Shown here piece by piece: positions 17,269 through 24,453 of a DNA stretch of 64,000 nt. The notes under the pieces are model-generated. The model did no database searches and had not been told where the DNA came from. It saw only the letters and a program-made list of their open reading frames with translations. Numbering within the stretch: position 1 is the stretch's first letter; each line of letters opens with the position of its first letter. Location of the stretch: contig DASVAS010000035.1 in the NCBI GenBank assembly GCA_036376245.1, forward strand, positions 124,001 through 188,000. Direction: 5' to 3'. This DNA comes from DATARR01 sp036376245. Lineage in GTDB: Bacteria; Acidobacteriota; Thermoanaerobaculia; Multivoradales; UBA5704. Position numbers and translations under genes: made by a program.

Positions 17269-17338
17269 GGCCGGGCGCCAGCATGAGGCTTGGCCGCCAG
17301 CGGGCGGCGCTTTCGCGGAGCTCTTCGATCTTCTTACG
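17264..17338 (-). pseudogene. Remnant of the 3' end of a winged-helix regulator gene
   Basis: Just past the antiporter stop, another minus-strand frame reads KKIEELRESAARWRPSLM and ends with TAA at 17264-17266. It matches the C-terminus of the intact regulator at 19915 (KEMEELRESAASWRPDLV). The DNA is identical over 24 bases (17303-17326 versus 19957-19980). No start or HTH remains, so it is a 3' scar of a lost paralogue or a recombination footprint. Confidence 0.5.
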
Positions 17339-19034
17339 CGTGCCGGATGTCGGCCACCCGGTCCAGCACGTATTCCGTCATGCTCCGCGCAAGCTCATGC
17401 TCTCCCATCAGGACTTTTCCCGCGTGCTCCTTGGCCAGGAGTTCGGCTTCCTCGTCGCTGTGGGTGCGCACGATGGTCTCCACGCCGGGGTTGACCATGC
17501 GCGCGATCTCGAGCATGCGCCGGACCTGGAAGGGGTCCGGAACCGCGATCACCAGGACCTTCGCCCGCGCGATGTGCGCCTGGATGAGCACGGCGGCCTC
17601 GGAGGCGTCGCCGGAGACGGCGTGCATGCCTTGGTGACGAAGGCTTTCGACCAGCTCGCGGTTCTCTTCGGCCACCACGAACGTCACGCCGCGCTCGCGC
17701 AGGGCCTCGCCGATGCGCCGGCCCACGCGGCCGTAGCCGACGAGCACCACGTGACCGGTGAGCTGCTCCGAGCTGGCGGTCATCGGCAGCTCCGCCAGGG
17801 GATCGTGAGGGCGTTCGAGGGCGCGGGCGAGCTTCGAGCGCGAACGGATCCAGCGCTGCAAGGGCTCGACCGCGTGGAAGATCAGGGGATTGAGCGCGAT
17901 CGAGAGGATCGCCCCCGCCAGGACGAGGCTCTGTCCCTCCTCCGGCAGGAGGCCGAGGGAGATCCCCAGGCTGGCCAGGATGAAGGAGAACTCGCCGATC
18001 TGCGCCAGGCTCGCCGAGACCGTCAGCGCGGTGTTGAGCGGGTAGCGGAAGGCGAGGACGATCAGGAACGCGGCCAGCGACTTGCCGACGATGATGATGG
18101 CCAGGACCATCAGCAGGCGCACCGGCTCGCGCAGCAGCACTCCCGGATCGAAGAGCATCCCGACCGAGACGAAGAACAGCACCGAGAAGGCGTCGCGCAG
18201 CGGCAGCGACTCGTGCGCCGCCCGGTGGCTCAAGGGGGACTCCCGCAGCACCATCCCGGCGATGAACGCCCCGAGGGCGAAGGAGACGCCGAACAGCTCG
18301 GCCGAGCCGTAGGCGATCCCCACCGCGGCCGCGATGACGCAGAGGGTGAACAGCTCCCGCGAGCCCGCCTTGGCCACCTGCCAGAGGAGCCAGGGGAAGA
18401 GGCGGCGGCCGAGCACGATCATGAGCGCGACGAAGACCGCCAGCCGCGCCAGCGTCCATCCCAGGGTCGACAGGAGGCTGCCCTCCGCCGCGCCGCCGGT
18501 GTCGCCGCCGAGCAGGCCGGCGAGAGGGGGTAGCAGCACCAGGACGAGGACCGTGACCAGGTCCTCGACCACCAGCCAGCCGACCGCGATGCGGCCGTTC
18601 ATGGTCTCCAGGACGCCGCGGTCTTCCAGCGCCCGCAGCAGCACGACGGTGCTGGCGACGGAGAGACAGATCCCGAAGACGATCCCCGCCGCCGGGCTCC
18701 AGCCCCAGAAGGTCGCCGCGAGCCAGCCCAGCGCGGTCGCGGCGCCGATCTGCGCCAGCGCGCCGGGAAGCGCGATCTTGCGGACCTCCAGCAGATCCTG
18801 GAAAGAGAAGTGCAGGCCGACGCCGAACATCAGGAGCATCACCCCGATTTCGGCGAGTTGGCTGGCGAGCGCGGCGTCGGCGACGAAGCCCGGCGTGGCC
18901 GGACCGATGAGGATCCCGGCGAGCAGGTAACCGACGAGGGCCGGCAGTCTCAGGCGGACGGCGACGAACCCCAGGATCAGACCAAGGCCCAGGGCGGCGG
19001 CGATGGTCGTGATGAGGGGTACGTGATGGGGCAT
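17334..19034 (-). CDS. CPA2-family cation:proton antiporter with TrkA-N domain (KefB/YbaL-like)
   Basis: A 566-residue inner-membrane transporter. Residues about 5-385 form the Na+/H+ exchanger domain with some twelve helices (LPALVGYLLAGILIGP near the N-terminus; GVSFALGAFIAGMVL). Residues about 405-525 form a TrkA-N Rossmann domain that binds NAD(H) or a nucleotide (VVLVGYGRVGRRIGEAL, DASEAAVLIQA). This fusion is that of KefB/KefC/YbaL/RosB potassium-proton antiporters, which act in detoxification or pH and K+ balance. The nearby quinone-type dioxygenase would fit an electrophile-stress theme, but the two genes are convergent. Confidence 0.92.
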   Translation of the reverse strand: MPHHVPLITTIAAALGLGLILGFVAVRLRLPALVGYLLAGILIGPATPGFVADAALASQLAEIGVMLLMFGVGLHFSFQDLLEVRKIALPGALAQIGAATALGWLAATFWGWSPAAGIVFGICLSVASTVVLLRALEDRGVLETMNGRIAVGWLVVEDLVTVLVLVLLPPLAGLLGGDTGGAAEGSLLSTLGWTLARLAVFVALMIVLGRRLFPWLLWQVAKAGSRELFTLCVIAAAVGIAYGSAELFGVSFALGAFIAGMVLRESPLSHRAAHESLPLRDAFSVLFFVSVGMLFDPGVLLREPVRLLMVLAIIIVGKSLAAFLIVLAFRYPLNTALTVSASLAQIGEFSFILASLGISLGLLPEEGQSLVLAGAILSIALNPLIFHAVEPLQRWIRSRSKLARALERPHDPLAELPMTASSEQLTGHVVLVGYGRVGRRIGEALRERGVTFVVAEENRELVESLRHQGMHAVSGDASEAAVLIQAHIARAKVLVIAVPDPFQVRRMLEIARMVNPGVETIVRTHSDEEAELLAKEHAGKVLMGEHELARSMTEYVLDRVADIRHA

Positions 19035-19068
19035 GCGGCAGGTCGTCCCGAACGGACGGCCTACTGTA

Positions 19069-19890
19069 TCAGCTCGGCCGACCCAGAGCCCTGACGAGCT
19101 GCCGGTGATCGAGCAGACCGACGAGGATCATCGCGACCCCGCAGAAGAGCAGGGCCACCCAGAGATTCGTCACCGTCGGCAGGAGGGCGTTGATCACGTC
19201 GACCACCGCCGCGCGCTCCTCATAGATGAAGTATCCCAGGGAGCCGCCGAAAGCCGCGAACCCCAGGAGCGGCAGCGCGAGCGCCAGAAGATATCCCTGG
19301 GACGCGCGGCGTTCTCTCCAGAGCCAGAGGCTGAGGAGGAGGGAGCCGAAGAGGGAGTAGAGCGTCTGCGCGGCAAGGATGCGCAGCGGAGGAAGAAACG
19401 CGGCCGCTCCCGCGGTTACGCTTCCAATCCCCCGAGTCCAGGAAGGCTCGCGTTCGTAAATGGCGTCCAGCGTGACCCGAGATTGCTGGACCTGGCTCTC
19501 CAGGATCGTGATCACGGGGCTGATCACCTGGAGCGCGAAGACGAGAACGAAGGCCAATCCCAGAATCGCCAGGAACTGCTGTACAGGCGGGGAGACCTGC
19601 TGGAAACCTTCGAGCCGGGGCGTTGGACCGGCGGGACTGTAAACCGAAAGCGAGCAGCGCTCCGCCACGGGCTCCCGCTCGACCTCGCCCAACGTGGCTC
19701 CGTAATATCGCCTCGCTCCAAGCATCAGGACATACGCCCCTACGAACAAGAGGAACGCCAGCGCCGGGTTCGCGAAGCAGGCCGCCCCGCTCAGAGCGAC
19801 CAGTCCCAGAGGCGCCCAGTAACGCAAGCCTTGAAGATCGTTGAAGTGCCGTGTGAAGAAGCGGATGCGATCACGGTCTTGGGTCGTCAT
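19069..19890 (-). CDS. Membrane protein, paralogue of the 20268 product
   Basis: A 273-residue protein with a soluble N-terminus (MTTQDRDRIRFFTRHFNDLQGLRYW) and about five to six hydrophobic segments. It shares the N-terminus, the spacing of helices and the ending (MILVGLLDHRQLVRALG) with the gene at 20268, so the two arose by duplication. The ribosome binding site AAGGAGAG is well placed. It is the last gene of the cassette 21110-19069. No family is recognised. The arrangement with a winged-helix regulator suggests a regulated membrane response unit. Confidence 0.8.
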   Translation of the reverse strand: MTTQDRDRIRFFTRHFNDLQGLRYWAPLGLVALSGAACFANPALAFLLFVGAYVLMLGARRYYGATLGEVEREPVAERCSLSVYSPAGPTPRLEGFQQVSPPVQQFLAILGLAFVLVFALQVISPVITILESQVQQSRVTLDAIYEREPSWTRGIGSVTAGAAAFLPPLRILAAQTLYSLFGSLLLSLWLWRERRASQGYLLALALPLLGFAAFGGSLGYFIYEERAAVVDVINALLPTVTNLWVALLFCGVAMILVGLLDHRQLVRALGRPS

Positions 19891-19914
19891 CTCGACTCTC
19901 CTTGGAAAACCTTG

Positions 19915-20265
19915 CTAACCCAGGGACGGCAGCGGCACCAAGTCCGGCCGCCAACTGGCGGCGCTTTCGCGGAGCTCTTCCATTTCTTTCCAGTAGCCTT
20001 CTATCGTCTCCCGGCCGGAGTCGCTCAGGCGCGCGAGGGTCTGGGGCTTTTTCCCCACGAAGCGTTTTTCGATCTCGACCAGCCCCATCTCCTCCAGCTT
20101 CATGAGGTGAGAGGAGAGGTTTCCTTTGCTGAGGCCGGTGATCCCCAGCAGGAACAGGAAGTCCGCCCTCTCGCAGGCCGAGAGCGCCGTCAGGATCGCC
20201 AGACGGGCGGGATCGTGGACCCGCCGGTCCAGGTTCGCGAGTTGTTCGAAGGGGGTGGCGCTCAT
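19915..20265 (-). CDS. Winged-helix transcriptional regulator (HTH_34/ArsR-MarR-like)
   Basis: A 116-residue DNA-binding protein. VHDPARLAILTALSACERADFLFLLGITGLSKGNLSSHLMKLEEMGLVEIEKRF is a classic winged helix in which LSKGNLSSHL forms the recognition helix; the following strand pair (VGKKPQTLARLS) is the wing. It matches the small regulators labelled transcriptional regulator/winged helix DNA-binding domain, which lack a separate ligand domain. It lies between two paralogous membrane-protein genes with two- and 24-base gaps, so it is in one operon with them and is the obvious candidate to bind the paired GTCT-N7-AGAC sites upstream. Confidence 0.88.
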   Translation of the reverse strand: MSATPFEQLANLDRRVHDPARLAILTALSACERADFLFLLGITGLSKGNLSSHLMKLEEMGLVEIEKRFVGKKPQTLARLSDSGRETIEGYWKEMEELRESAASWRPDLVPLPSLG

Positions 20266-20267
20266 CG

Positions 20268-21110
20268 TTATTTCTCCCGTTGCCCCAGCGCGCGGGCGAG
20301 TTGCCAGTGATCGAGAAGACCCGCCAGGATCATCGAGGAGCCGCAGAGGAGCAGAGCCATCCAGAGGTGGACCAGGGTAGGCTCAAAGAAGGCAATGATC
20401 GGAGCCAATCTGCCGGGCGACAAATAGAAGAACCCGAGAGAGGCGCCGAGAATCGCGAGCCACAGCAGCAGAATTCCGAATACCAGATGGTAGCTCTGGG
20501 ACAGGCGGCGTTCCCGCCAGAACCACATGCCGAGGAAGAAGGAGCCGAAAAGGGCGTACAGCGCCTGGCCGTAAAGGGCTTTAGCCGTTGACCGCGACAT
20601 CGGCACCAGGTCGGCGCTGGATTTAACCTCCTCGACGCTGAAGCTGACCATGGCCCACATCGTGCGCCAAGGCTGCTGGACCAGAGATTCGTCCGCGGTG
20701 ATCCTGAAGGAAGGGCTGAGCGCCTGCAGGATCAGAAAGAGAACGAAAGCCGCTCCCATCGTGATCGAGAAACTCCGCGCCGCGCGCGCTACCTCTGGAG
20801 AGCTCGCGAGGCCCTGGGTTGGGCCGGCCGGGCTGAAGACCGAGAGCGTCGAGACCTCCGCGGCGGGAAGGACCGGCTGCCGTTCGACTTCCCCAAAGGA
20901 GCGCCGGTAATACCACCTCGCGCCAAAGAACAGGAGAAACGCGGCCAGGAAGAAAGCGCTCCGCAGGATCAGATACGGCCGGTTCGCGAAATAGGTCGTG
21001 CCACCGACGCTCAAGGTGAGCAGGCCGATGGGAACCCAGTACCGCAGTCCCTGAAGATCGTGGAAGTGCCGCGTGACGAAACGGATGCGATCGAGGTCTC
21101 GGGTTGTCAT
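20268..21110 (-). CDS. Membrane protein, first gene of the regulator cassette
   Basis: A 280-residue protein with N-terminus TTRDLDRIRFVTRHFHDLQGLRYW, then several hydrophobic segments (LTLSVGGTTYFANRP region, FVLFLILQAL, LFGSFFLGMWFW, LVFGILLLWLAILGASLGFFYL, WMALLLCGSSMILAGLLDH). It is paralogous to the 19069 product. I chose the ATG at 21110 because an AAGGAGG ribosome binding site sits seven bases upstream; an upstream in-frame start would skip it. A sigma-70-like promoter and two operator-like sites precede it. Function unknown. Confidence 0.82.
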   Translation of the reverse strand: MTTRDLDRIRFVTRHFHDLQGLRYWVPIGLLTLSVGGTTYFANRPYLILRSAFFLAAFLLFFGARWYYRRSFGEVERQPVLPAAEVSTLSVFSPAGPTQGLASSPEVARAARSFSITMGAAFVLFLILQALSPSFRITADESLVQQPWRTMWAMVSFSVEEVKSSADLVPMSRSTAKALYGQALYALFGSFFLGMWFWRERRLSQSYHLVFGILLLWLAILGASLGFFYLSPGRLAPIIAFFEPTLVHLWMALLLCGSSMILAGLLDHWQLARALGQREK

Positions 21111-21130
21111 CTCGGCCTCCTTGGCGACCA

Positions 21131-21145
21131 GTCTGTGCGACAGAC
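21131..21145. promoter_or_regulatory. Operator-like site 1 (GTCT-N7-AGAC)
   Basis: GTCTGTGCGACAGAC is a perfect inverted repeat (GTCTGT, 3-base centre, ACAGAC). It overlaps the expected transcription start just downstream of the -10 box, where a bound repressor would block RNA polymerase. Confidence 0.55.
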
Positions 21146-21147
21146 CA

Positions 21148-21176
21148 ATTCTGCGCCGAGATGCTGAGGATGTCAA
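21148..21176 (-). promoter_or_regulatory. Sigma-70 promoter of the regulator cassette
   Basis: On the minus strand a perfect -35 box TTGACA (21176-21171) is followed after exactly 17 bases by CAGAAT (21153-21148), a four-of-six -10 box. The predicted transcription start is about 30 bases before the ATG at 21110. Confidence 0.6.
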
Positions 21177-21179
21177 CTG

Positions 21180-21194
21180 GTCTTCGGTACAGAC
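21180..21194. promoter_or_regulatory. Operator-like site 2 (GTCT-N7-AGAC)
   Basis: GTCTTCGGTACAGAC shares the GTCT-N7-AGAC frame with site 1 and is centred 49 bases from it, immediately upstream of the -35 box. Paired sites around a promoter fit looping or cooperative binding by a dimeric winged-helix protein. Confidence 0.5.
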
Positions 21195-21198
21195 CGGA

Positions 21199-23337
21199 TT
21201 ATTTCACCACGATCACTTCCACCTTTCCCTCCCGCCGTTCCAGGTGGACGCCCACGTCCTTCTCGTGGCGTTGCAGGCAGAGGTCTAGGGATGCCTTGCC
21301 GACCTTGAGGTTGCGGATCGTCACCTGGCCGAGGCTCGCCGGCAGCTCGGGGCGGTCCAGGCAGATCCGGCCCCGCGGCGCGTCGATCTCCAGTCCCAGG
21401 CAGGCCTGGAGGAGGAGGAAGACGGCGCCGGCCGCCCAGGCCTGGGGGGCGCAGGCCACAGGGTAGAGCGTCGGACCCTCCTGGGCCCGCTGCCGAAAGC
21501 CGCAGAACAGCTCGGGCATGCGGCGGAGGTCGAAGTGGAGGCTCGCCGCGAACAGGCCCTCCAGCAGCTTCAACGCGCCGTCCTTGCGGCCGTAGCGCGA
21601 CATTCCCCACGCAATCAGGGCGTTGTCGTGCGGCCAGACCGAGCCGTTGTGGTACGACATCGGGTTGTAGCGCGCTTCGTTGGCCTCCAGAGTCCGGACG
21701 CCCCAGCCGGAGAAGAACGACTCGTTCAGCAGCGTGTGGGTGACCCGCCATCCCCGCGGCTGGCTGGCGATGCCGGAGAAGAGGCAGTGCCCGGCGTTGG
21801 AGGCGCGCACTTCGCAGCGCCGCTTCTCGGCGTCCAGGGCCAGGCAGTAGGTGGAAAGGTCCTCGCACCAGAAGGCCTTCTCGAACCGCTCCCGCAGCTC
21901 CTCGGCCCGCCGGTCCCATTCCTCAGCCTGCTCGGGACGGTTCAGGGCGCGAGCCAGGGCCGCCGCGGCGCGCCGGGCGGCGTAGACGTAGCCCTGCACC
22001 TCGCAGAGGGCGACCGGCCCCTCGGCCGGCGTGCCGTCGCGGTGGAAGACGGCCTCCGCGGAATCCTTCCAGCCCTGGCGGGCGTGCTCCACGAAGCCGT
22101 CGCCGTCCAGGTCGCCGTACTGATCGATCCAGGCCAGGGCGCGCTCGATGTTGGGCCAGAGGGACTCGACGAAGGTGAGATCCCCGGTGCGCTGGTGCCA
22201 GGCCCCGGCGAGGACTACAAACAGCGGCGTGGCGTCCACCGAGCCGTAGTAGCGGGCGAACGGGACCTCGCCCAGCGCCGCCATCTCCCCCTGGCGCATC
22301 TCGTGGAGGATCTTGCCCGGCTCGGCGTCCCGCGCGGGGTCGACCTCCGTCGCCTGATGGGCGGCCAGGAAGGCGAGGACGCCTTTCGCGATCTCCGGAT
22401 CGAGCCACAGGGTCTCGTAGGCGGTGAGGATGCCGTCGCGGCCGAAAGGGGCGCTGAACCAGGGGACGCCGGCGTAGGGGTAGAGCCCGTGCGGAGTCCG
22501 GGTGAGCATCATCCGCAGGTCGGCGTCGGAGCGCTCGACCCACTCGTTGAAGCGCTCGTTCGAGGTCGTGACCGCCCCGCCGCAGGCCCGCCGGGACTCC
22601 TGGTCCGCGGCGGAATGCTCCAGCGCGTTGTTGAAGCCGATGATGCGCGGCGCTTCGAGCCCGGACTCGAAGGCCACGGTGAGGTCGAGGGTCTGCTCGC
22701 CCCGCGGCGGCAGGTGAAGCCGGAACGAGGCCAGGGATTCGCTCAGCTCGGCCGGGCCGGGGGAGAAGGCGAGCCGGGTGCGCCGCGCGCGGCCGTCCAG
22801 CCCCTCGTAGCCGAGCACCGCCGTCCCGCGGCCGACGACGGGGTCCAGCCGGCGCCCCCGCCGTTCGCGCCGCGTGCCGCGGATCTCGAAGATGTCCGCG
22901 TAGTCCGCCGCGAAGCGGAGGGCGACGTGGAGGTCGAGGTCGCGCAACCCGTAGTTGTGCAGGCGGAAGCGGGCGTACCAGGCCCCTTCCCAGAGGAAGC
23001 TGGTGCCGAAGATGTGGATCGTGTCGCGGGGCAGCGGCCCGGCGGGACCCTCGAGCAGGTCCGGGTTGGTCAGGTCGACGATCAGGGCGTTGTCGCCGCG
23101 GACGGTAGAGCTCAGCAGCAGCGGGCGCTGGTTCTCCAGGAGCAGCTCGAAGCCGCTCAGGAAGCGGGTCCCCTCGTGGAACAGGCCCATCTCGCTCAGG
23201 CCCACCGGCCGGATGGAGCCGCCGTGGTCGAAGACGGCGAAGCTCTCGCCATGCTTGAGCACACGGGCGCGGTCGTCGGTGCGCGACGCCGTGGCGAGGA
23301 TGTGGTACTGCTCTCTGACCTGGACGATCTCTTCCAT
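21199..23337 (-). CDS. Amylo-alpha-1,6-glucosidase / glycogen-debranching-type enzyme
   Basis: A 712-residue cytoplasmic enzyme. Residues about 20-270 are the N-terminal beta-sandwich of the GDE_N_bis/DUF14742 type (VFDHGGSIRPVGLSEMGLFHEGTRFLSGFELLLE). Residues about 290-650 are the (alpha/alpha)6 barrel of debranching enzymes (GVPWFSAPFGRDGILTAYE, DGDGFVEHARQGWKDS, NPMSYHNGSVWPHDNALIAWG). These are the conserved substrate-pocket segments of GH133-like proteins. The start is the ATG at 23337; a TTG 18 bases upstream is possible. In related genomes such genes act in glycogen or sucrose/trehalose metabolism. A ~200-bp repeat lies immediately upstream. Confidence 0.88.
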   Translation of the reverse strand: MEEIVQVREQYHILATASRTDDRARVLKHGESFAVFDHGGSIRPVGLSEMGLFHEGTRFLSGFELLLENQRPLLLSSTVRGDNALIVDLTNPDLLEGPAGPLPRDTIHIFGTSFLWEGAWYARFRLHNYGLRDLDLHVALRFAADYADIFEIRGTRRERRGRRLDPVVGRGTAVLGYEGLDGRARRTRLAFSPGPAELSESLASFRLHLPPRGEQTLDLTVAFESGLEAPRIIGFNNALEHSAADQESRRACGGAVTTSNERFNEWVERSDADLRMMLTRTPHGLYPYAGVPWFSAPFGRDGILTAYETLWLDPEIAKGVLAFLAAHQATEVDPARDAEPGKILHEMRQGEMAALGEVPFARYYGSVDATPLFVVLAGAWHQRTGDLTFVESLWPNIERALAWIDQYGDLDGDGFVEHARQGWKDSAEAVFHRDGTPAEGPVALCEVQGYVYAARRAAAALARALNRPEQAEEWDRRAEELRERFEKAFWCEDLSTYCLALDAEKRRCEVRASNAGHCLFSGIASQPRGWRVTHTLLNESFFSGWGVRTLEANEARYNPMSYHNGSVWPHDNALIAWGMSRYGRKDGALKLLEGLFAASLHFDLRRMPELFCGFRQRAQEGPTLYPVACAPQAWAAGAVFLLLQACLGLEIDAPRGRICLDRPELPASLGQVTIRNLKVGKASLDLCLQRHEKDVGVHLERREGKVEVIVVK

Positions 23338-23389
23338 CAAGAATGGAAGAGGCAAGGAGCGTGCCGGGGGGGCGGCGCTCAGGCTTCCT

Positions 23390-23595
23390 GGGGCGGCCTG
23401 CCCTTCGAGACCTCACCCTCGGTCCCTCTCCCATCTCCCTGCCGCCCGCCCCCGGGAGAGGGAGGGCCCTGCGATCAAGGTCTTCCTGGACTTGGCAAGA
23501 GCGCTTCCTCATCGTTCCCCCTCTCCCGGTCGGGCGGGAGGGTGCTGGGAGAGGGGGCCAGGGGGTGAGGTCTCGCAGGGCATACCGCCCCAGAG
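23390..23595 (-). repeat. ~200-bp MITE-like intergenic element, copy A
   Basis: An intergenic block with terminal inverted repeats (CCCTTCGAGACCTCACC near one end, GGTGAGGTCTCGCAGGG near the other) and internal CCCTCTCCC/GGGAGAGGG palindromes. It is similar over its whole length to the reverse complement of 41983-42180. It fills most of the gap between mtgA and the glucosidase gene. Confidence 0.8.
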
Positions 23596-23612
23596 AGCCA
23601 GACAGACTGAAC

Positions 23613-24359
23613 CTACACCCGGCTCCGCAGCCACCGCGCCTTGCCCATCCGCCGCTGGATGGAGCGCACCTTCCGCTGATACGCCTTGCTCTTGCTGCCG
23701 GGATGCCACGATTTCGGTCTGGGAAGAGAAGCCGCCAGCTCCGCGGCCTGCCGCTCGGTGAGGCTGCGGGCCGACTTGCCGTAGTAGTGGCGGGCGGCGG
23801 CCTCGGCGCCGTAGATCCCCGGCCCGAATTCCACCACGTTGAGGTACAGCTCCAGGACGCGCCGCTTCGAGAGCTCGCTCTCAAGCTGCCGGGTGAGGAT
23901 CGCCTCCTTCACCTTCCGCAGCGGGTTGTAGGACGGCGAGAGCCAGAGGTTCTTGGCGAGCTGCTGGGTGATGGTGGAGGCCCCGCGGGGCAGCTCCTTG
24001 TCCTCCCAGGCGTCCTGGAGCGCCGCCTTGATCTCCGCGTCGTCGAACCCCCCGTGGGAGAAGAAGCGGATGTCCTCGCTCACGATCACCGCCCGCTTGA
24101 GGTTCGAGGAGATCCGCGAGTAGGACACCCACTTCCACTCGACCTCCCGCTCCTTGCGCGTCAGCCGGCCGATCAGCCCGCCGTGCTTGTAGTGCTCGAT
24201 GAAGGCCGTGGTCTTCGGCCGCCGGTCCTTCAGCGCCGAGACGTCCGGCCAGGTGACGAGCTGCCAGACGATCCAGACGCCGGCCAGGGCCAGCAGGATC
24301 AGCAGCAGACGGCGCAGGCGCCCGCGGCGCGGAGGCGGATCGAAGGCCGGATCGCTCAT
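23613..24359 (-). CDS. mtgA: Monofunctional biosynthetic peptidoglycan transglycosylase
   Basis: A 248-residue inner-membrane GT51 enzyme that polymerises lipid II into glycan strands. One N-terminal helix (LLLILLALAGVWIVWQLV, about 16-33) anchors it. The catalytic domain has every GT51 motif: motif 1 with the catalytic Glu (SEDIRFFSHGG), motif 2 (RGASTITQQLAKNL), motif 3 (KRRVLELYLNVVEFG) and the later IYGAEAAARHYYGK. The length is normal for MtgA and no transpeptidase domain follows. It is transcribed away from the decarboxylase gene. Confidence 0.95.
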   Translation of the reverse strand: MSDPAFDPPPRRGRLRRLLLILLALAGVWIVWQLVTWPDVSALKDRRPKTTAFIEHYKHGGLIGRLTRKEREVEWKWVSYSRISSNLKRAVIVSEDIRFFSHGGFDDAEIKAALQDAWEDKELPRGASTITQQLAKNLWLSPSYNPLRKVKEAILTRQLESELSKRRVLELYLNVVEFGPGIYGAEAAARHYYGKSARSLTERQAAELAASLPRPKSWHPGSKSKAYQRKVRSIQRRMGKARWLRSRV

Positions 24360-24390
24360 GGATGGAGAAGGATCGTACAGCGCCCCCGCC

Positions 24391-24406
24391 CGGGCATCAA
24401 TGCCCG
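24391..24406. repeat. CGGGCAT palindrome
   Basis: CGGGCAT-CA-ATGCCCG, the same core as the palindrome at 13294, lies in the 94-bp gap between the divergent mtgA and decarboxylase genes. Confidence 0.5.
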
Positions 24407-24453
24407 CAGGATTGGCACCCCCCAGGCCGGGGAGGCTCATATACTCCCCGGCC

